Assembly: GCF_014205295.1 (NCBI RefSeq)
Contig: NZ_JACHNF010000001.1
Span: forward strand, 5,890,001 to 5,954,000
DNA: 64,000 nt
Source: Kribbella solani
GTDB taxonomy: Bacteria; Actinomycetota; Actinomycetes; Propionibacteriales; Kribbellaceae
Reading direction: 5' to 3'
Positions 24,530-33,680 of the stretch are shown here, piece by piece. The notes beneath the pieces are model-generated. The model was not told the DNA's origin and did not search any database. It worked only from the letters and a program-made list of their open reading frames with translations. How positions within the stretch are numbered: position 1 is the stretch's first letter; each line of letters starts with the position of its first letter. The position numbers and the translations under genes are program-made.

Positions 24530-25501
24530 CTATTGGGGCTTGCGGCGGGAGATCGCCACCCCGGCCAGACACAGCGCGCCGCCGGCCAGTGCCAGCGGAG
24601 CGGGCGCCTCGGACAGCAGTAACCAGGCGAGCAGGATCGCCACGACCGGTACGGCGTACACGGTGACGCCCATCCGGCCGGCGCTGGTACGGCGGAGTGC
24701 GAAGGCCCAGGTGGTGAAGCCGAGCGCGGTGGGGAACGCGGCCAAGTACACGATCCACCAGATGGTCGCTGTGCTTGCGGTACGGAGCTCAGTGATCAGT
24801 GTGGGTGCGAAGGGGAGACACAGGACCGCACCGATCGTGCAGGCGAGCCAGGTGACCTCAGCGGCGGGCAGGCGGCTGAGCAGTGGCTTCTGGCTGACCA
24901 CGCCGACCGCGTACGAGATCGCTGCGATGACACAGAGGATGACGCCCCACGTCTCGGCGCGGCCGCTGGAGGTCGACGTACCGATCACGACGACCCCGGC
25001 GAACGCGACCAGGCCGCCCAGTACCAGCTGCCGCGGGAAGCCCTCGCCCAGAGCGACGCCGGCGAGTACGGCGATCAGCAGGGGCGCGATGTGGACGAGC
25101 ATGGCGGCTGTACCGGCGTCCAGTCGGCGCTCGGCCTCGTTGAGCGTCACGTTGTACACGCCGAACCAGAGCACGCCGCAGGCGAGCAGCGGCAGCCAGT
25201 CACGCCCGACCGGCCAGCGCCGCGTCGCGGCCGGAGTGGGTTGACGCTGGGTCCGGGTAACCAGGCGCTGAGTGGCGAGGGCCCGAGTGAACAGGGACCG
25301 GGCGAACAGGGGGCGGATGAACAATAGGGCGCCGAGGAAGAGGCTGCCCAGTGCTAGCCGCGCCAGTGACAGCGGGCCGGCGGAGATCTCGGTGCCGAGG
25401 TGCCGGATGGCGACGAACGACGAGGCCCAGAGGACGACCGTGACGGCAGCGGCCGCGGTGGCGAGACCGGGCCGGGGCGGGGCTTCGGTGGAGGTTGTCA
25501 T
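24530..25501 (-). CDS. EamA/DMT-superfamily exporter
   Basis: A 323-aa membrane protein from ATG 25501 with GTGAGG upstream. Two EamA repeats give about ten helices, beginning [17 protein letters not shown] and ending [19 protein letters not shown] 30-residue basic loop after helix 2 ([18 protein letters not shown]) is an addition to the usual fold and is encoded by repetitive DNA. It is divergent from an Lrp-type regulator 88 bp away. This arrangement suggests amino-acid export controlled by an amino-acid-responsive regulator, but the substrate is unknown. Confidence 0.82.
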   Translation of the reverse strand: MTTSTEAPPRPGLATAAAAVTVVLWASSFVAIRHLGTEISAGPLSLARLALGSLFLGALLFIRPLFARSLFTRALATQRLVTRTQRQPTPAATRRWPVGRDWLPLLACGVLWFGVYNVTLNEAERRLDAGTAAMLVHIAPLLIAVLAGVALGEGFPRQLVLGGLVAFAGVVVIGTSTSSGRAETWGVILCVIAAISYAVGVVSQKPLLSRLPAAEVTWLACTIGAVLCLPFAPTLITELRTASTATIWWIVYLAAFPTALGFTTWAFALRRTSAGRMGVTVYAVPVVAILLAWLLLSEAPAPLALAGGALCLAGVAISRRKPQ

Positions 25502-25588
25502 CCTCACTACAGTAGAAATGCTGACAGCAGATCTCCATGGCGATCCGGAGCCTGGGATCGGGTTTTGCTTACCGAAACGAGAAATCAA

Positions 25589-26053
25589 GTGCTGGATGAC
25601 CTCAATACTCGAATCCTCGAAGAGCTGACCGCCGATCCCCGGCTACGAACCACCGAGCTGGCCCGGCGGCTCGGGGTCTCCACCCCGACGGTGCGCGAGC
25701 GGGTCGCGAAGCTGGAGGAGTCCGGGGTGATCCGCGGGTACCGGCTCGACATCGACCCGGCCGCGCTCGGCCGTCCGGTCGCGGCCTGGGTCCGGTTGCA
25801 GCCGGGTCCGGGTCAGGTGAGCCGGATCGCGGAGCTGGCCCGGAGGACTCCCGAGGTGGTCGAGTGCCACCGGATCTCCGGCGAGGACTGCTTCCTGATG
25901 CGTGTCCAGGTCGCCGAGATCGCCGCCCTGGAAAGCGTCCTCGACAAGTTCCTGCCGCACGGCCGGACCACCAGCTCGTTCGTCGTCTCCACCCCGGTGC
26001 CGCCGCGACCGGTGCCACTACGCGGACCTGAGGCACTCACCAACACCGCGTAG
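25589..26053 (+). CDS. Lrp/AsnC-family transcriptional regulator
   Basis: A 154-aa regulator. GTG 25589 gives the standard start LDDLNTRILEELTADPRLRTTELARRLGVSTPTVRERVAKLEESGVI (helix-turn-helix within the first 60 residues); TTG 25565 is an alternative. The C-terminal RAM domain (VAAWVRLQPGPG, VVECHRISGEDCFLMRVQV) forms effector-binding octamers. It is divergent from the EamA exporter, which it probably controls in response to an amino acid. Confidence 0.85.
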   Translation: MLDDLNTRILEELTADPRLRTTELARRLGVSTPTVRERVAKLEESGVIRGYRLDIDPAALGRPVAAWVRLQPGPGQVSRIAELARRTPEVVECHRISGEDCFLMRVQVAEIAALESVLDKFLPHGRTTSSFVVSTPVPPRPVPLRGPEALTNTA

Positions 26054-26196
26054 CCCGGCGGTTCGCCGCCTGGCGCTGGGGCGGGCGGCGCGGGGTGGGG
26101 GACTTGGTGAGTGGTGGGGGTCCGCACCTGACCACCACCTGAAGTGGTCCACATCACTACTCTGGTGGCGATAGTGACGTTTCCGGAAGGACCACC

Positions 26197-27396
26197 ATGG
26201 CTGTCCGCAGAGTTGCCCTGCTCACCGCCGGCGGGCTCGCGCCCTGCCTGTCGTCCGCCGTCGGCGGACTGATCGAGCGCTACACCGAAGTCGCGCCCGA
26301 CGTGGAGATCATCGCCTACCTGAACGGGTACCACGGCCTGCTCAGCGGCCGGTTCCTGGAAGTGACGCCGGAGGTACGGGAGCAGGCGTCCCTGCTGCAC
26401 AAGTTCGGCGGCAGCCCGATCGGCAACAGCCGGGTGAAGCTGACCAACACCGCCGACCTGGTCAAGCGCGGCCTGATCCAGGACGGCCAGAACGCGCTCC
26501 AGGTCGCCGCCGAGCGGCTGGTCGCGGACGGTGTCGACGTCCTGCACACCATCGGCGGTGACGACACCAACACCACCGCCGCCGACCTGGCCGCGTACCT
26601 GCAGGAGCACGACTACGACCTGACCGTGGTCGGCCTGCCGAAGACCATCGACAACGACGTGGTCCCGATCCGGCAGAGCCTGGGTGCCTGGACCGCCGCC
26701 GAGCAGGGCGCGATCTTCGCCCGCAACATCATCGCCGAGCACAGCTCGAACCCGCGGATGCTGATCGTGCACGAGGTGATGGGCCGCAACTGTGGCTGGT
26801 TGACCGCCGCCACCGCGCAGGCGTACCAGCAGTGGGTCGACGAGCAGGAATGGAACCCGGGCATCGGCCTGAGCAAGGGCGGCTGGTCGGTGCACGCCGT
26901 GTACGTGCCGGAGGCAACGATCGACCTGGACGCCGAGGCGGAGCGGTTGCGCAAGGTGATGGACACCGAGGACTGCGTCAACATCTTCCTGTCCGAGGGC
27001 GCGGGCGTGCCGTCGATCGTGGCCGAGCTGGAGGCCCGCGGCGAGGAGGTCGGCCGGGACCCGTTCGGGCACGTCAAGCTGGACACGATCAACCCGGGCG
27101 CCTGGTTCGCGAAGCAGTTCGCGGAGCGGATCGGCGCGGAGAAGACGATGGTGCAGAAGAGCGGGTACTTCAGCCGCTCCGCCGCTGCCAACGACCGGGA
27201 TCTCGCGCTGATCAAGGAGTGCACCGACTACGCCGTCGACGCCGCGTTGCGCGCCGAGTCCGGCGTGGTCGGCCACGACGAGGAGCGTGGCGACGAGCTG
27301 CGGGCGATCGAGTTCCCGCGGATCGCCGGCGGCAAGGAGTTCGACCCGACCGTCGACTGGTTCGTGACGCTGAAGTCGCAGCTCGGCCAGGCCTAA
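26197..27396 (+). CDS. pfp: PPi-type 6-phosphofructokinase
   Basis: A 399-aa phosphofructokinase from ATG 26197 with GGAAGGA upstream. The active site carries the pyrophosphate-type signatures GGDDTN (120-125), where ATP enzymes have GGDGS, and PKTIDND (148-154), with the Lys that blocks ATP. It interconverts fructose 6-phosphate and fructose 1,6-bisphosphate using PPi, reversibly. VMGRNCGW and the late GYFSRS substrate-binding regions are present. Length fits the actinobacterial monofunctional family. It stands alone between an Lrp regulator and a pair of hairpins that should end its transcript. Confidence 0.9.
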   Translation: MAVRRVALLTAGGLAPCLSSAVGGLIERYTEVAPDVEIIAYLNGYHGLLSGRFLEVTPEVREQASLLHKFGGSPIGNSRVKLTNTADLVKRGLIQDGQNALQVAAERLVADGVDVLHTIGGDDTNTTAADLAAYLQEHDYDLTVVGLPKTIDNDVVPIRQSLGAWTAAEQGAIFARNIIAEHSSNPRMLIVHEVMGRNCGWLTAATAQAYQQWVDEQEWNPGIGLSKGGWSVHAVYVPEATIDLDAEAERLRKVMDTEDCVNIFLSEGAGVPSIVAELEARGEEVGRDPFGHVKLDTINPGAWFAKQFAERIGAEKTMVQKSGYFSRSAAANDRDLALIKECTDYAVDAALRAESGVVGHDEERGDELRAIEFPRIAGGKEFDPTVDWFVTLKSQLGQA

Positions 27397-27426
27397 CCGC
27401 CCAGAACTAACCGCCCAGCCCCCTGC

Positions 27427-27490
27427 GTGCATTTGAGAGGCGAACCTCTCAAATGCACCCTTCACCACCCGGATGCGGGTGGTGAAGGGT
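27427..27490. terminator. two overlapping perfect 14-bp hairpins after the phosphofructokinase gene
   Basis: Hairpin 1: GTGCATTTGAGAGG (27427-27440), loop CGAA, and its exact complement (27445-27458). Hairpin 2: ACCCTTCACCACCC (27457-27470), loop GGATGC, and its complement (27477-27490). They share two bases. A third, imperfect stem follows to about 27520. There is no long T-run, so they may be intrinsic terminators of the actinobacterial kind or transcript-end protectors. They lie between convergent genes. Confidence 0.7.
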
Positions 27491-27562
27491 CCATCGCAGG
27501 GGTTCACCCCTGAAATGGCGGTGGGTGGCAGCGGGGTGGGAGTGCTGCCGTGGGGGCGGGGG

Positions 27563-27949
27563 TCAGTGCAGCTCGGCCTTCTCCGGGAGGATGGCGTTGA
27601 TGATCATGCCGACAACGCTGATGATCAGGGCGCCCCAGAGGGCCGGCCAGAAGCCGGCGACGTGGAACTGGACGTCCAGCTTGCCGGTGATCCAGGACGT
27701 CAGCCAGAGCATCACCGCGTTGATCACGAAGGTCAGCAGACCCAGGGTGAGGATCAGCAGCGGGAAGGACAGCACCTTCACCACCGGCTTCACGATAGCG
27801 TTCACGACGCCGAAGATCGCGGCCACGATCAGCAGCGTCAGCACCCGGCGGCCGGTGGTCGCGCCTTCCAGGGTGATACCGGACACCAGCCAGCTCGCCA
27901 CGGCCAGCGCGACCGCGTTCGCCAGCAACCTGATGATCAAGTTCTTCAT
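27563..27949 (-). CDS. phage-holin-4-superfamily (YvlD-like) small membrane protein
   Basis: A 128-aa protein from ATG 27949 (MKNLIIRLL). Four hydrophobic segments alternate with short loops: NLIIRLLANAVALAVASWL, VLTLLIVAAIFGVVNAIV, LLILTLGLLTFVINAVMLWL and WPALWGALIISVVGMIINAI, with the conserved Lys-Pro in VKPVVKVLSFP. This matches the PF04020 family, which despite its name is chromosomal and of unknown role in envelope homeostasis. It is transcribed alone, convergent with pfp. Confidence 0.8.
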   Translation of the reverse strand: MKNLIIRLLANAVALAVASWLVSGITLEGATTGRRVLTLLIVAAIFGVVNAIVKPVVKVLSFPLLILTLGLLTFVINAVMLWLTSWITGKLDVQFHVAGFWPALWGALIISVVGMIINAILPEKAELH

Positions 27950-28077
27950 ACTCTCGATCCTCCCACTTGAGCGGTAGTACCACTCTCCGTACACACCCTG
28001 GTGCGACCCTTACTACCCTCCCTCTCCGTCACTTTCGGTAATAACAAAGACACGGAAAGAGGGGTAGGGGAGAAAGT

Positions 28078-28113
28078 CTTGACACCTAAAATGACCAAGT
28101 GATCTGATCACTT
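28078..28113 (+). promoter_or_regulatory. promoter and FadR-type operator of the sugar-acid cluster
   Basis: TTGACA (28079-28084) and TAAAAT (28087-28092) are promoter-like elements in an AT-rich patch. AAGTGATC-T-GATCACTT (28097-28113) is a perfect odd palindrome ending 2 bp before the first ATG. Its core TGATCTGATCA is of the TG.TC.GA.CA type bound by FCD-class GntR proteins. One is encoded second in the same operon (29228), so autorepression is likely. The palindrome occupies the place of a Shine-Dalgarno sequence. Confidence 0.65.
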
Positions 28114-28115
28114 TC

Positions 28116-29231
28116 ATGAAACGGCCACTGGTTGCGGTTGTCGCGTTGTCTCTTACGGCAGCGGGTCTCGCTGTCCCCGCCGCGTCCGCGGCGCCGGCGA
28201 GCCCGGCGAGCTGTGCCGCGGTGCAGACGAACTGGACCGCGAAGACCACCCCGCACGCCGCGCCCGAGGGGTTGCTGAACTCCTACAGCAACACCGGGAA
28301 GGGCTGGACCGGCGCGGACAGCACGTACTCCGTCCCGCTCTCCGGCGGTCGGACGGCGTGGATCTTCTCCGACACTTTCCTCGGCCCGGTGAACGCGGAC
28401 GGCACCCGTCCCAAGACCGCGCCGTTCGTCAACAACTCCTTCGTCATCCAGCGCGGTACCCAGCTGAGGACGGTCACCGGCGGTACGGCGAGCAACCCCA
28501 CCGCACTGGTGCCGCCGCCCAGCAACGGCTGGTACTGGTTCGGCGCCGCGCAGACGAGCAAGGCCGGCAAGAACCTCGATGTGGTCGCGCTGCGGTTCGA
28601 GAAGACCGGCACCGGTCAGTGGGACTGGCGCTGGGCCAGCAACTACCTGGCCCGGTTCGACAGCAAGACGTTCAAGCTGAAGAGCCTCACCCCGCTCCCG
28701 TCCGCTGCGAACGTGCAGTGGTCCGGCTGGCTGCTGCGCGACCGCGGCTACACCTACGTGTACGGCGTGGAGGACCTCGGCGCATCGAAGTACCAGCACG
28801 TGGCCCGCGTACGCGGTGACGACCTGTCCGCGAAGCAGTGGGAGTACTGGACGGGCTCCGGCTGGTCCGCCGACGAGGCCGCGTCCGCTCGAGTGACCGA
28901 CGGTGTCGCCAACGAGCACAGTGTCACTCGCTGGGGCGACGGCTACCTGATGGTCACGCACAACACCAAGGAGCTCTTCAGCAAGAGCGTTCTCGGGTAC
29001 TTCTCCTGCTCGCCGACCGGCCCGTGGGTGAAGCCGGTGGAGCTGTACCAGACCCCTGAGACCGGCGGGAACATCATCACCTACAACTCACACGAGCACC
29101 CGGACCTGCGGCGCGGCAACTCGCTGCTGGTGAGCTACAACGTCAACAGCCTGGTCAGCGACGAGCTGTACGGCGACGTGAGCATCTACCGCCCGCGGTT
29201 CATCTCGGTGTCACTGGTCGCGGCCAAGTGA
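28116..29231 (+). CDS. secreted beta-propeller-like protein (DUF4185/DUF5005 type), possible glycoside hydrolase
   Basis: A 371-aa protein starting ATG 28116. A Sec signal peptide covers residues 1-26, cleaved after ASA-A. The mature part has repeated blade-like strands, for example GRTAWIFSDTFLG, NGWYWFGAAQT, WSGWLLRDRGYTYVYGVED and NEHSVTRWGDGYLMVTHNT, as in GH43/DUF4185-type propellers; catalytic residues cannot be assigned. As the first gene of an uptake and catabolism operon it probably acts outside the cell on the polymer or glycoside whose products the transporter imports. Its stop overlaps the regulator GTG. Confidence 0.68.
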   Translation: MKRPLVAVVALSLTAAGLAVPAASAAPASPASCAAVQTNWTAKTTPHAAPEGLLNSYSNTGKGWTGADSTYSVPLSGGRTAWIFSDTFLGPVNADGTRPKTAPFVNNSFVIQRGTQLRTVTGGTASNPTALVPPPSNGWYWFGAAQTSKAGKNLDVVALRFEKTGTGQWDWRWASNYLARFDSKTFKLKSLTPLPSAANVQWSGWLLRDRGYTYVYGVEDLGASKYQHVARVRGDDLSAKQWEYWTGSGWSADEAASARVTDGVANEHSVTRWGDGYLMVTHNTKELFSKSVLGYFSCSPTGPWVKPVELYQTPETGGNIITYNSHEHPDLRRGNSLLVSYNVNSLVSDELYGDVSIYRPRFISVSLVAAK

Positions 29232-29935
29232 ACGCGTCGGGAGGCGTCGTACGCCGGAGTCTGCTGGATGATCTGGCGACGTCCATGCTCACTCTGATCG
29301 CGGAGCGGAAGCTGTCGCCCGGTGACCAGTTCGAGGCGGTGCGGTCGCTGGCGGAGCGGTTCAAGGTCGCCGTACCGACGGTCCGGGAGGCACTCCGCCG
29401 GCTGGAGGCGACCGGTGCGGTGGAGCTCCGGCACGGCTCCGGTGTGTACGTCGGACCGAACGTCGGCCGGCTTGTACTGGCCAACCCGCTCGCGCTGGAA
29501 CCCAGTGCGGACCGTCTGGTCGAGCTGCTCCAGGCACGTGCGCTGATCGAGCCACCGGTGGCCGCACTGGCCGCCAAGACGCGCGGCGAGGCGGCGCTGG
29601 AACAGATGGCAACGGACCTCGCCACGGCGGCCGAGCTGATCGCATCCGGCGACCACGCGGAGCTGGCCGAGGTGAACATGGACTTCCACCGCTCACTGGC
29701 CCTGGCGTCCGGCAACGCGACTCTGGCCGAGGTGGTCGAGTCCGTGACTGTCGTGAACGCCCGGGAACAGCTGGAGATCCTGCACATCCACGGCGACCGC
29801 CAGGCAGACCTGGACGAGCACCACGCGATCTACGAGGCGATCCGGTCCGGCGACGCCGACCTGGCCGAGCTACTCACCCGCGAGCACCTGGACGGCGTAC
29901 TGGCCGTCATCAACGACCGATTTCAGCACCCCTGA
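29228..29935 (+). CDS. FadR-type GntR regulator of the sugar-acid cluster
   Basis: A 235-aa regulator with GTG 29228 overlapping the upstream stop (GTGA). The winged helix reads LLDDLATSMLTLIAERKLSPGDQF and LAERFKVAVPTVREALRRLEATGAVELRHGSG; the FCD domain has the metal-binding pattern (MDFHRSLALASGN, DEHHAIYEAIRSGD, REHLDGVL). It lies between the secreted protein and the transporter genes and likely represses the whole operon through the palindrome at 28097-28113. The inducer is probably a sugar acid or uronide. Confidence 0.85.
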   Translation: MNASGGVVRRSLLDDLATSMLTLIAERKLSPGDQFEAVRSLAERFKVAVPTVREALRRLEATGAVELRHGSGVYVGPNVGRLVLANPLALEPSADRLVELLQARALIEPPVAALAAKTRGEAALEQMATDLATAAELIASGDHAELAEVNMDFHRSLALASGNATLAEVVESVTVVNAREQLEILHIHGDRQADLDEHHAIYEAIRSGDADLAELLTREHLDGVLAVINDRFQHP

Positions 29936-29953
29936 GCTGGAAGGACGCAACAC

Positions 29954-31234
29954 ATGCAACGCATCTCCAAAGGCAAGGCGTTCACCGCGCTCGCGGTGGT
30001 CGGAGCCCTCGCGCTGTCGGCCTGTGGTGGCGGCGCCAAACCCGGCAAGGCCACCGAGGACAAGCCGGTCGACTCGCTGAAGTTCTACAACGACAAGGGT
30101 GGCTGGAAGGACGCGTTCACCCAGGTCGGGGCGGCCAGCAAGAAGGACATCGGCGTCGGCATGGAACCGGTCGGGTACTCGGACGCGAACACGTACACCG
30201 CGTTCATCCGGTCCTCGTTCCGGACCAAGGAGAAGGCCGACCTGTTCAGCTGGCACACCGGCAAGGAGCTTCAGGATCTGGTGGACCAGAAGCTCGTCGC
30301 CGAGACCACCGACCAGTGGACGAAGGCGGTTGCTGACGGCAACGTACCGGAGCAGCTGAAGCAGTACTTCACCTTCGACGGCAAGCAGTACTGCGTACCG
30401 CTGAACGCCGGGTACTGGGTGATGTACTACAACAAGGCGGTCTTCAAGAAGGCCGGGATCACCGAGACGCCGAAGAGCTGGGCCGAGCTGACCCAGGTGG
30501 CGGACAAGGTGAAGGCGACCGGCGTGAAGCCGTTCTACCAGACCAACATCCTGTTCTCGTTCGTCTGGTTCGAGACGCTGCTGGCCGGCAAGGACCCGGA
30601 CCTGTACGACCAGCTGGCGGCCGGCAAGGCGAAGTGGACCGACCCGGGCGTGGTCGAGGTGATGAACGAGTGGAAGAAGATGATCGACGCCGGGTACTTC
30701 AGTGACCCGGGCGCGAAGACCGAGCCGCAGGCGCAGCTGAAGAACGGCGACGTCGCGATGATCAACTTCGGTACCTGGTTCAGCGGCAACCTGAACACGC
30801 TGAAGATGAAGCCCGGCACCGACTACGACTTCTTCGTCATCCCGAACGTCAACCCGGCGCTGCCGAAGACGTCGATGATCTTCGAGACCGGTCCGGTCTG
30901 TTCGGCCGCGGCCAGTGACCACGCGTCCACCGTGAAGAAGTGGACCGACTGGTGGCTCACCCCGCAGGCGCAGACCGCCTGGGCGAACTCGCGCGGCGAC
31001 CTGTCGTTCAACCCGAAGGCGGAGGTCAAGGACCCGGGCCTGTCGAAGCTGAACAAGGACGTCGGCGGTGACGGGTACCGGCTGATCAACCGCTGGTTCG
31101 AGGCGACGCCGGTACCGGTCGCGACCAAGGCGCTGGAGGTGTTCGGCGCGTTCGTGACCAAGCCGGGTGACCCGATGCCGGGCCTGCAGAAGATCCAGGC
31201 CGAGGCGGACGCGTACTGGGCCAAGCAGAAGTGA
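29954..31234 (+). CDS. sugar ABC transporter substrate-binding lipoprotein (family 1)
   Basis: A 426-aa protein, ATG 29954 with GGAAGGA upstream. Lipoprotein signal with LSAC box (Cys24). The mature part is a family 1 extracellular solute-binding protein: KQYCVPLNAGYWVMYYNKAVFKKAGI, TPKSWAEL, NGDVAMINFGTWFSGN and a C-terminal NRWFEATP segment; aromatic residues that could stack on sugar rings are abundant. It catches the sugar outside the membrane and hands it to the two permeases that follow, overlapping the first by 4 bp. Confidence 0.88.
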   Translation: MQRISKGKAFTALAVVGALALSACGGGAKPGKATEDKPVDSLKFYNDKGGWKDAFTQVGAASKKDIGVGMEPVGYSDANTYTAFIRSSFRTKEKADLFSWHTGKELQDLVDQKLVAETTDQWTKAVADGNVPEQLKQYFTFDGKQYCVPLNAGYWVMYYNKAVFKKAGITETPKSWAELTQVADKVKATGVKPFYQTNILFSFVWFETLLAGKDPDLYDQLAAGKAKWTDPGVVEVMNEWKKMIDAGYFSDPGAKTEPQAQLKNGDVAMINFGTWFSGNLNTLKMKPGTDYDFFVIPNVNPALPKTSMIFETGPVCSAAASDHASTVKKWTDWWLTPQAQTAWANSRGDLSFNPKAEVKDPGLSKLNKDVGGDGYRLINRWFEATPVPVATKALEVFGAFVTKPGDPMPGLQKIQAEADAYWAKQK

Positions 31235-32118
31235 GAAACCGAGCAGCAGACCGCACCGGCGCCCGTTTGGCGCCGGTGTTCGGCCTGCCCGCGGCAGCGG
31301 TCGTGGCCGTGCTGCTGTACATCCCGTTCCTGTGGACGACGTACATCAGCTTCACCAACTACGACGGGCTCGCCTCACCTGTCTGGGCCGGGCTGGCCAA
31401 CTACAAGGCGATGTTCAGCGACCCGGACCTGACCGGTGCGCTGCTGAACACCCTGCTGTGGGTGGTCGGTCTGGTCACGCTGCCGGTGGCTCTCGGCCTG
31501 CTGGTCGCCGTGCTGACCTACGGACACAAGTGGGGTACGTGGCTGCGGCTGCCGTTCCTGCTGCCGTACGCGATCTCCGGTGTAGCGGTTGGTGTCATCT
31601 GGGGCTTCGTACTGCAACCGGATGGTGCACTGGGTCAGGTACTGGGATTCTTCGGGCTACCGGGGGCACATGCCGGCTGGCTGCAGGCAGGTCCTGGCAA
31701 CACGCTGATGATGATCGTCGCGGTCACCTGGCAGGCAGCCGGAGTGAACGCGTTGCTGTTCGTCGTGGGCCTGCAGTCCATCCCCGGCGAACCGCTGGAA
31801 GCCGCACGGCTGGACGGCGCGGAGGGGTTCAGCCTGTTCCGGTACCACCTCTGGCCGCAGCTCCGGCCGATCACCACCGTGGTCATCGGGTTGTCCATCG
31901 TGGCAAGTCTCAAGACGTTCGATGTCGTCTGGGTGATGACCCAGGGCGGTCCGGGTACGTCGTCGGAGACGCTGGCGTTGTCGATGTACAAGGAGACGTT
32001 CGTGCTGAACGACTACGGTCAGGGCGCGGCGATCGCGCTGTTCCTCAGCGTGGTCACGTTCGCGGCGTCGATCCTCTACCTGCGCTACCAGTTGGGGGAC
32101 TCGCGTGAGCAAGGTTAA
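31231..32118 (+). CDS. sugar ABC transporter permease (MalF-type)
   Basis: A 295-aa permease; GTG 31231 overlaps the binding-protein stop. Six membrane segments are seen (for example VFGLPAAAVVAVLLYIPFLW and LNTLLWVVGLVTLPVALGL), with the EAA loop EAARLDGAEGFSLFRYHLWPQLRP that docks the ATPase. It pairs with the next permease to form the channel. No ATPase gene is present in the cluster, so a shared MsiK-like ATPase elsewhere is expected, as is usual in actinomycetes. Confidence 0.88.
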   Translation: MRNRAADRTGARLAPVFGLPAAAVVAVLLYIPFLWTTYISFTNYDGLASPVWAGLANYKAMFSDPDLTGALLNTLLWVVGLVTLPVALGLLVAVLTYGHKWGTWLRLPFLLPYAISGVAVGVIWGFVLQPDGALGQVLGFFGLPGAHAGWLQAGPGNTLMMIVAVTWQAAGVNALLFVVGLQSIPGEPLEAARLDGAEGFSLFRYHLWPQLRPITTVVIGLSIVASLKTFDVVWVMTQGGPGTSSETLALSMYKETFVLNDYGQGAAIALFLSVVTFAASILYLRYQLGDSREQG

Positions 32119-32914
32119 GACAGGCGTACTGCTCGTCCTCGGGCTGATCTGGCTGGCGCCGATCTACCTGCTGCTGGTGAACGCGTCGAAGAGCATCGAC
32201 GGGTACGACGCCAAGACGGTGTGGAAACCTGGCGGGTTCTCGCTGTTCACCAACTTCGGCGACGCGTGGAACAAGGCCGCGCTCGGCGAAACCCTGGTCG
32301 CGACGACGATGTACAGCGTGATCGCTCCGGTGCTCGCGGTGCTGATCGGCGCGGCGGTCGGGTACGCGATCGTCGTACTCCGGCTGAAGCACGGCTTCCT
32401 GTGGTTCGTGTTCATCTTCGGTGGCACGATCTTTCCGCTGCAGATGGTGCTGATGCCGCTGTTCACCGGGTACGCCGACACCGGGCTGTACGACACCCGG
32501 GTCGGCATGATCATCGTGTACACCGCGATCAGCGTGCCGTTCTCCGCGTTCGTGATGCGCAACTTCTTCACCGGGATCGCGCGCAGTGTGTTCGAGGCGG
32601 CGATCGTGGACGGCGGTGGGCTGTTCCGGATCTTCCGCAGCATCTACCTGCCGATGGCGGGCTCCGCGCTGGCCGCGATCTTCATCCTGCAGGCGACGTT
32701 CATCTGGAACGACCTGCTGCTCGGCCTGACCTTGAGCCAGTCCGACTCGGTCCGTCCGATCATGCCGGCGCTGACCGGTCTGCAGAGTACGTACGGTGGC
32801 GCGGCGCTGCCGACCGTACTGGCCGGTGGACTGCTGGTCTCGCTACCTACCGTGATCCTTTTCCTTGCCGCCCAACGCTTTTTCTCCCGGGGCCTCGCCC
32901 TGGGCCAGTTCTGA
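32105..32914 (+). CDS. sugar ABC transporter permease (MalG-type)
   Basis: A 269-aa permease from GTG 32105, overlapping the previous gene by 14 bp. Six membrane segments start with VLLVLGLIWLAPIYLLLVNA; the coupling loop reads EAAIVDGGGLFRIFRSIYLPMAGSALA. It ends with the basic-aromatic AAQRFFSRGLALGQF typical of CUT1-family MalG proteins, where it contacts the ATPase. It forms the second half of the importer. Confidence 0.88.
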   Translation: MSKVKTGVLLVLGLIWLAPIYLLLVNASKSIDGYDAKTVWKPGGFSLFTNFGDAWNKAALGETLVATTMYSVIAPVLAVLIGAAVGYAIVVLRLKHGFLWFVFIFGGTIFPLQMVLMPLFTGYADTGLYDTRVGMIIVYTAISVPFSAFVMRNFFTGIARSVFEAAIVDGGGLFRIFRSIYLPMAGSALAAIFILQATFIWNDLLLGLTLSQSDSVRPIMPALTGLQSTYGGAALPTVLAGGLLVSLPTVILFLAAQRFFSRGLALGQF

Positions 32915-32924
32915 GAGGACGTGT

Positions 32925-33680
32925 ATGAGTAGCCGCACAGTCGTGGTCACCGGTGGTGCTGCCGGGATCGGACGGGGTGCTGTGGAACGGTTCGTTGCCG
33001 CTGGTGACAAGGTGTTCGCGCTGGATCGCGACGCCGACGCGCTGGCCGCCCTGGGCGACCAGGTGACCGGTGTGACCGTGGACGTGGCGGACCGGGCTGC
33101 CCTGGCCGCCGCGGCCGAGCAGATCGGGCCGATCGACGCCCTGGTCTGTGCCGCGGGCGTCCAGCGCTACGGAACCGTGGTGGACACACCGAGCGCCGTG
33201 TACGACGAGGTGATGGCGGTGAACGTCGGTGGGGTGTTCTTCGCCTGCCAGGCATTCGTACCGAAACTGCCACGAGGCGGGAGCGTTGTAGTAGTGGCAT
33301 CCGTGCAGGCGTACGCGGCGCAGACCGGCGTCGCGGCGTACTCGATGGGCAAGGGCGCACTGCTCAGCCTCGTACGGGCAATGGCTGTTGACCACGCCGC
33401 CGACGGGATTCGCGTCAACGCGGTCTGCCCGGGTTCGGTGGACACGCCGATGTTGCGGACGTCCGCGGCGCAGTTCGCCGGTGACCGTACGACCGACGAG
33501 GTGGTCGCGGAGTGGGGCCGGTCGCATCCGCTCGGCCGCGTGGCCACACCGGAAGAAGTTGCCGAGGTCATCCATTTCCTGTCCTCGCCGGCGGCGTCGT
33601 TCGTCACCGGTGCTGACGTGAAGGTGGACGGCGGTCTGACCGCCGGCCTGCCTGTAGTACTGCCGGAGGACGCGAAGTGA
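32925..33680 (+). CDS. short-chain dehydrogenase/reductase of the sugar-acid cluster
   Basis: A 251-aa SDR from ATG 32925, preceded by GAGAGGA. NAD(P) motif TGGAAGIG at 9-16, the Asp at the end of beta-2 (FALDRD) favouring NAD, NVGG at 100-103 in place of NNAG, catalytic S126, Y139 and K143. It ends with the usual [19 protein letters not shown]. In this operon it probably oxidises a sugar or sugar acid, or reduces a keto-sugar, next to the dehydratase that overlaps its stop. Confidence 0.85.
   Translation: MSSRTVVVTGGAAGIGRGAVERFVAAGDKVFALDRDADALAALGDQVTGVTVDVADRAALAAAAEQIGPIDALVCAAGVQRYGTVVDTPSAVYDEVMAVNVGGVFFACQAFVPKLPRGGSVVVVASVQAYAAQTGVAAYSMGKGALLSLVRAMAVDHAADGIRVNAVCPGSVDTPMLRTSAAQFAGDRTTDEVVAEWGRSHPLGRVATPEEVAEVIHFLSSPAASFVTGADVKVDGGLTAGLPVVLPEDAK

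Noticed and set aside
27563-27949. Prophage holin
   Set aside because: The PF04020 family is chromosomal and widespread; no other phage gene is nearby.
28116-29231. Sialidase or GH43 assignment for the secreted protein
   Set aside because: Blade-like strands are visible but no Asp-box or catalytic triad could be placed with confidence.
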